Notes under the pieces: generated by a model
Database searches by the model: none
What the model was told of the DNA's origin: nothing
The model's input: the letters and a program-made list of their open reading frames with translations, nothing else
Source: Streptacidiphilus sp. P02-A3a
GTDB taxonomy: Bacteria; Actinomycetota; Actinomycetes; Streptomycetales; Streptomycetaceae
Assembly (NCBI RefSeq): GCF_014084105.1
Contig: NZ_CP048289.1
Location: 5,217,922 to 5,281,921, forward strand
Length of the DNA stretch: 64,000 nucleotides
Direction of reading: 5' to 3'
Translations under genes and position numbers: made by a program
Shown here: positions 60,678-64,000 of the stretch, in pieces
Layout: the number at the start of each line of letters is the position of its first letter
Position numbering within the stretch: position 1 is the stretch's first letter

Positions 60678-63600
60678 TCAGTCGCCGGTTGCGCTGACCT
60701 GGAGTGCGGTGCCGTTGCTGGTGCCTCCGGTGACGTAGGTGGTGGCGTTGCCGGCGGTGCCCCAGGTGCTGTCGGTGTTGCGGATGCGGTGGGTGATGGT
60801 GCCGCTGGAGTCGAGGTAGACGACCATCATGACGTTGTTGGGGCCGGTGCCGACGCTGGCCATGGCGATGCTGACGATGTTGGGGGTGGCGCTGGCTTCG
60901 CCGAAGACGGTCCATTCGCCGGTGGAGTCGGTGCGGATGGCGTGCCACAGGGAGGTGCTGGTGGAGACCATGACTTGGAGGTTGCCTTGGACGCCGGCGG
61001 CGGAGACGTGGGTGACGGTGCCGGGGTTGTTGCCGGTGGCGGTTTCCACGTTGCCCCAGGTGGTCCAGCTGCCGCCTGCGGTGGAGCGCAGGGAGTGCCA
61101 GGGCTTGCCGCCGGCCACGGCGACGACTTGGAGGTCACCGCCGGTGGTGGTGGCCGCGGCCACGTCGGTGATCGCACCGATGCTGCCGCCAATGCTGCTG
61201 GACAGGTTGGTCCAGTTGCTCCAGACGCCGTTGGGCTGGCGGACGATGTCCCACAGATTGCCGGAGGCGTCCAGGCCCAGGAGTTCGAAGTTGCCGTCGA
61301 CGATGGCGGAGGCGTTGACGCTGACGACGGGGACGGCCGCGCCGTTGAGGGGGTCGTTGACCGAGGTGGGGGAGACCCACTGGGTGGAGTCGAAGGGACG
61401 TTCGAGGAATTCCAGTACTCCGGGGCCGTAGGCGGCGAGGTAGGTGGTGCCCTGGAACTCGGCGGTGGTGACCGAGTTGACGCCGCTGGGGTTGTAGAAC
61501 ATGTCGGCTGGCTGGTCCGGGGTGCTCCAGACGCCTGCGGAGTTGCGGGTGGAGTGGGTGAGGTAGTCGTTGGGGCCCAGCAGTGCGGTGACCTGCATCT
61601 CGCTGGGGGCAGGTGCGAGGTTGGCCATGGCGCCGATCTGGGCGGTGGTCAGATACCTGGTCCAGGACTGGACTCGGGCGACCTGGCCGGTGAAGTAGCT
61701 GGTGCTGGCGCCGTTGGCCTGGTAGGCGCCGACGGTGAACGGGCCCTTGGTGGCGAAGGCGACGGGTGTGTGGGTGGCGGTTCCGGCCAGGATGCCGTCG
61801 ACGTAGAGCGACATGGTTTTGCTGCTGGCCTGGTAGGTGGCGGTCAGGTGGGTCCAGATGCCGGTCTGGGCAGGGATGCTGCCCGAGGTGACGACGTTCT
61901 CGGTGGGAGTGGCGACGTCGGTGGTCGGCATCTCGAAGCGCCAGGTCTTGCTGGCGGCGTCGGAGTAGAGGGTGAAGCTGCTGGACTTGGAGGCGTCCTG
62001 GCCCAGGACGTAGCCGCCCAGGGTGGTGGGTTCGACCCAGGCGGAGACGCTGAAGTCGGTGCTCGGGTCGACCACGTAGCCGGTGGTGGCGAGTTGGCCG
62101 GTGCCGGCCAGGTTCGCGTCGGGGGAGAACATGTCGCCGGTGTTCCAGGTGCCGGCGGTGGTGGTGGCGGTGAGGGGCTTGCTGCCGGTGGAGTCGGCGG
62201 CGGTGGTGATGGCGGTGTCAGGGGCGGGGGGTGTGCCGCCAGGGGTGTTGCCGTCCAGGGCCCAGTTGTCAGTGGCGGTCAGCAGGGTGTCGGTCACGGT
62301 GCCGGTGGAGCCGCCGGTGCCGGTGGTGCCGCTGCTGGGCAGGACAGTGGTGACCAGTGCGGTGACCACACCGCCGTTGCCGACGGCCCACAGGTCGGGG
62401 ATGCCGTCGCCGTTGATGTCGCTGGCCTGGAGGGTTTCGGCCTGGTTGGTCAGGAAGCCGCTCGCCTGGATCTGGTAGGGGGTGTAGCTGAACAGCCCGG
62501 TGGTGGGGCTGACTGCCAGGTTCTCCCACAGGTCGACCGCGCCGGTGGTCTTGTTCCACAGGTACATGTCGGTGCTGGTGCCGTTGCCGTCGGGCATCTG
62601 GCAGGTGGCGATGGTCCAGTCGTTCCAGTCCTGGGTGCCGTCGGGGGTGGGCACGTTGCCCACGGTGCCGCCTGCCAGGGTGGTCTGGAGGGTGGTGTTG
62701 GTGTTCCAGGTGCCGACGCCCTGCATGGCCGGGTACAGGTTCAGTACGTATCCGTTGGTGGCGTCGCCGGAGGTCCCGATGATGTCGGGGTAGCCGCTGC
62801 CGTCGCCGGAGGTGTTGCCGGCGTTGGCGATCTGGAGGGCGTTGTCGCCGGTGTTGATGTCCTGGAAGAACGTGTCGTCGGCGTTGATGGTGGCTTCGTT
62901 GCCGCTGAGTTGCGAGCTCAGTACCGAGCCGTCGCCGTTGCCGTAGAGGATGGAGCCGCCGCCGGCGTTGGCGCCGCTGGGGTAGTAGACCAGGACGTCC
63001 TGGAGGCCGGGGCCGTCGAACTGGCCGGTGACGGCCTGGGCTCCGTTGAAGTCGGCGGGGGAATCGTCACCGGTGTAGCCGTTGCCGTTGGCCCCGATGT
63101 CCACCGCGGAGGGGACGAGGTAGGCGGGCTGGCTGCCCTGGCCTGTGGCCTGCCACAGTCCGGAGGGGATGCCGTTTTGGCCACCGACGGTGACCAGGTC
63201 CGGGACTCCGTCGCCGCTGAGGTCACTGTCGGCGGCCGGGGCGGCGGCGTTGGCGATGAACGGGACGCTGGATCCCTCGTAGCCGAAGTTGCCCGCAGGC
63301 GACTGACTCATGGCTGTCAGCACGTTGGTGCGCCGGGTCGGCGCGAAGGTGATGGTCGCGACACCGTTGGTGGCGGTGACGGTGTTGGGCGGGCCGCCGT
63401 TGAGTTGCCACTGGTAGGTGGCAGGGGTGTTGCTCGTGGTGCAGGAGTTGTCGGAGGCGCAAGCCGGAGTGATGGTCGCGGTGGTCTGGGCGGCGACGGT
63501 GCTGGCTTTGTCGGCCGGCGGGGTGATCGTGGGCGCGCTGGGCCGGGTCGAGTCGAAGGTGAAGCTGCACACGCTCGTCGGTTTGCTGGAGACGTTGAAG

Positions 63601-64000
63601 TCGGTTGCGGTGACTGTCCAGTCGACTTTCAGGAGCTTGCCGGCGGCGAGTTTTTCGAGGGTCGCCTTGGGCAGTTTCAGCGGGAGGGCTCCCCCGGACT
63701 GGCCGTTGAGGCTCTGCGGGTTGGTGTCGGGGACCACCAGGGTGCTGGTGCCGTCCACGTAGACGTGGAAGGTGGCGCCGACAGGGCCGTTGTCGGGGTC
63801 GGTCAGCGTCGAGTACAGCCACACATCGCCGTCGCCCACGTAGCTGGCTCCGCTGCAGGTGCTGGCCGGGGAGGTGTGCAGGTTGCTGGGCACGTCCGGG
63901 GTGTGGTCGTAAGTGATGGACAGAGACGCCGTGTCGTGGTCGAACTCCTTGTAGGCGTTCTCGTCGGTCTCGTCGGTGACCAGGCCCAGGACTACCGACT
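60678..64000 (-). CDS. Large secreted Ig-like/FG-GAP/LamG multidomain protein, N terminus outside the window
   Basis: The frame is open through the right edge, so the true start is outside; a GTG near 63893 is internal. From the visible N end: a domain starting VTDETDENAYKEFDHDTASL, perhaps the end of a DNRLRE/jelly-roll unit; Ig-like repeats (RPSAPTITPPADKAS); FG-GAP-type calcium loops (DLSGDGVPDLVTVGG, DINGDGIPDLWAVGNGG); a LamG/concanavalin-like domain (DFSVSAWVEPTTLGGYVLG, GIWTHLTATYQASSKTMSLYVDG, RVQSWTRYLTTAQIGAMAN); and a C-terminal tectonin/PLL-like propeller with repeated LWHAIR-type and HRIRNTD segments. It is probably an exported adhesin or carbohydrate-binding protein, typical of large streptomycete surface proteins. 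Confidence 0.88.
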   Translation of the reverse strand, partial: SVVLGLVTDETDENAYKEFDHDTASLSITYDHTPDVPSNLHTSPASTCSGASYVGDGDVWLYSTLTDPDNGPVGATFHVYVDGTSTLVVPDTNPQSLNGQSGGALPLKLPKATLEKLAAGKLLKVDWTVTATDFNVSSKPTSVCSFTFDSTRPSAPTITPPADKASTVAAQTTATITPACASDNSCTTSNTPATYQWQLNGGPPNTVTATNGVATITFAPTRRTNVLTAMSQSPAGNFGYEGSSVPFIANAAAPAADSDLSGDGVPDLVTVGGQNGIPSGLWQATGQGSQPAYLVPSAVDIGANGNGYTGDDSPADFNGAQAVTGQFDGPGLQDVLVYYPSGANAGGGSILYGNGDGSVLSSQLSGNEATINADDTFFQDINTGDNALQIANAGNTSGDGSGYPDIIGTSGDATNGYVLNLYPAMQGVGTWNTNTTLQTTLAGGTVGNVPTPDGTQDWNDWTIATCQMPDGNGTSTDMYLWNKTTGAVDLWENLAVSPTTGLFSYTPYQIQASGFLTNQAETLQASDINGDGIPDLWAVGNGGVVTALVTTVLPSSGTTGTGGSTGTVTDTLLTATDNWALDGNTPGGTPPAPDTAITTAADSTGSKPLTATTTAGTWNTGDMFSPDANLAGTGQLATTGYVVDPSTDFSVSAWVEPTTLGGYVLGQDASKSSSFTLYSDAASKTWRFEMPTTDVATPTENVVTSGSIPAQTGIWTHLTATYQASSKTMSLYVDGILAGTATHTPVAFATKGPFTVGAYQANGASTSYFTGQVARVQSWTRYLTTAQIGAMANLAPAPSEMQVTALLGPNDYLTHSTRNSAGVWSTPDQPADMFYNPSGVNSVTTAEFQGTTYLAAYGPGVLEFLERPFDSTQWVSPTSVNDPLNGAAVPVVSVNASAIVDGNFELLGLDASGNLWDIVRQPNGVWSNWTNLSSSIGGSIGAITDVAAATTTGGDLQVVAVAGGKPWHSLRSTAGGSWTTWGNVETATGNNPGTVTHVSAAGVQGNLQVMVSTSTSLWHAIRTDSTGEWTVFGEASATPNIVSIAMASVGTGPNNVMMVVYLDSSGTITHRIRNTDSTWGTAGNATTYVTGGTSNGTALQVSATGD

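Overview
The window is very high-GC DNA with dense, overlapping genes, frequent GTG/TTG starts and several secondary-metabolism genes. This points to a filamentous actinomycete of the Streptomyces/Kitasatospora/Streptacidiphilus kind. The genus cannot be fixed from the sequence alone.

Layout. (1) 1-27000: the 3' part of a non-ribosomal peptide assembly line. It has two giant genes, the first cut by the left edge, joined by an ATGA overlap and ending in a thioesterase and a strong hairpin terminator. Nine adenylation domains are visible. Read by hand, their specificity codes suggest ...Ser-Ser-Ile/Val-(D)Asx-like-Hpg/Dpg-like-Val-(D)Asx-like-(D)Ser-like?-Val. The D residues would be made by three dual condensation/epimerisation domains. 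(2) 27116-28750: a TetR repressor divergent from an SDR-type oxidoreductase, with two 23-bp palindromic operators between them. (3) 28898-41305: a complete-looking thiopeptide (pyritide) RiPP locus. A 62-aa precursor ending in SFCCAPPPNCCNCSCS lies divergent from eight tightly coupled genes. The last six follow the same functional order as thiomuracin tbtB-tbtG: glutamylating LanB, eliminating LanB, pyridine synthase, azoline dehydrogenase, leader-binding F protein, fused E1/YcaO cyclodehydratase. They are preceded by an extra F protein and an extra dehydrogenase. The core lacks Cys at position 2 and would give an unusually large ring. (4) 41325-52579: ordinary chromosomal genes, namely ROK regulator/Gfo-Idh oxidoreductase/HbpS-like protein, TetR/methyltransferase with tandem operators, a membrane protein, DUF1801, DUF2000-AraC, YceI, a MocR/YczE pair and a muconolactone-isomerase-like protein. 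(5) 52838-56714: an apparent operon of tandem-HTH XRE regulator, ImmA/IrrE-like metalloprotease, MAB_1171c-type membrane protein and cytochrome P450. (6) 56913-64000: a HAD hydrolase, a C-terminally truncated SARP/AfsR-type regulator, a secreted seven-blade tectonin-like propeller encoded by 216-bp DNA repeats, and the 3' part of a large secreted Ig/FG-GAP/LamG protein that runs off the right edge.

How it works together. The NRPS and the thiopeptide locus are separate systems that sit side by side. The window shows no obvious resistance, export or MbtH gene for either. The clearest local regulatory circuits are the two TetR genes with palindromes at the divergent starts, the MocR-YczE pair, and a possible SARP-to-propeller circuit suggested by a 22-bp-spaced direct repeat.
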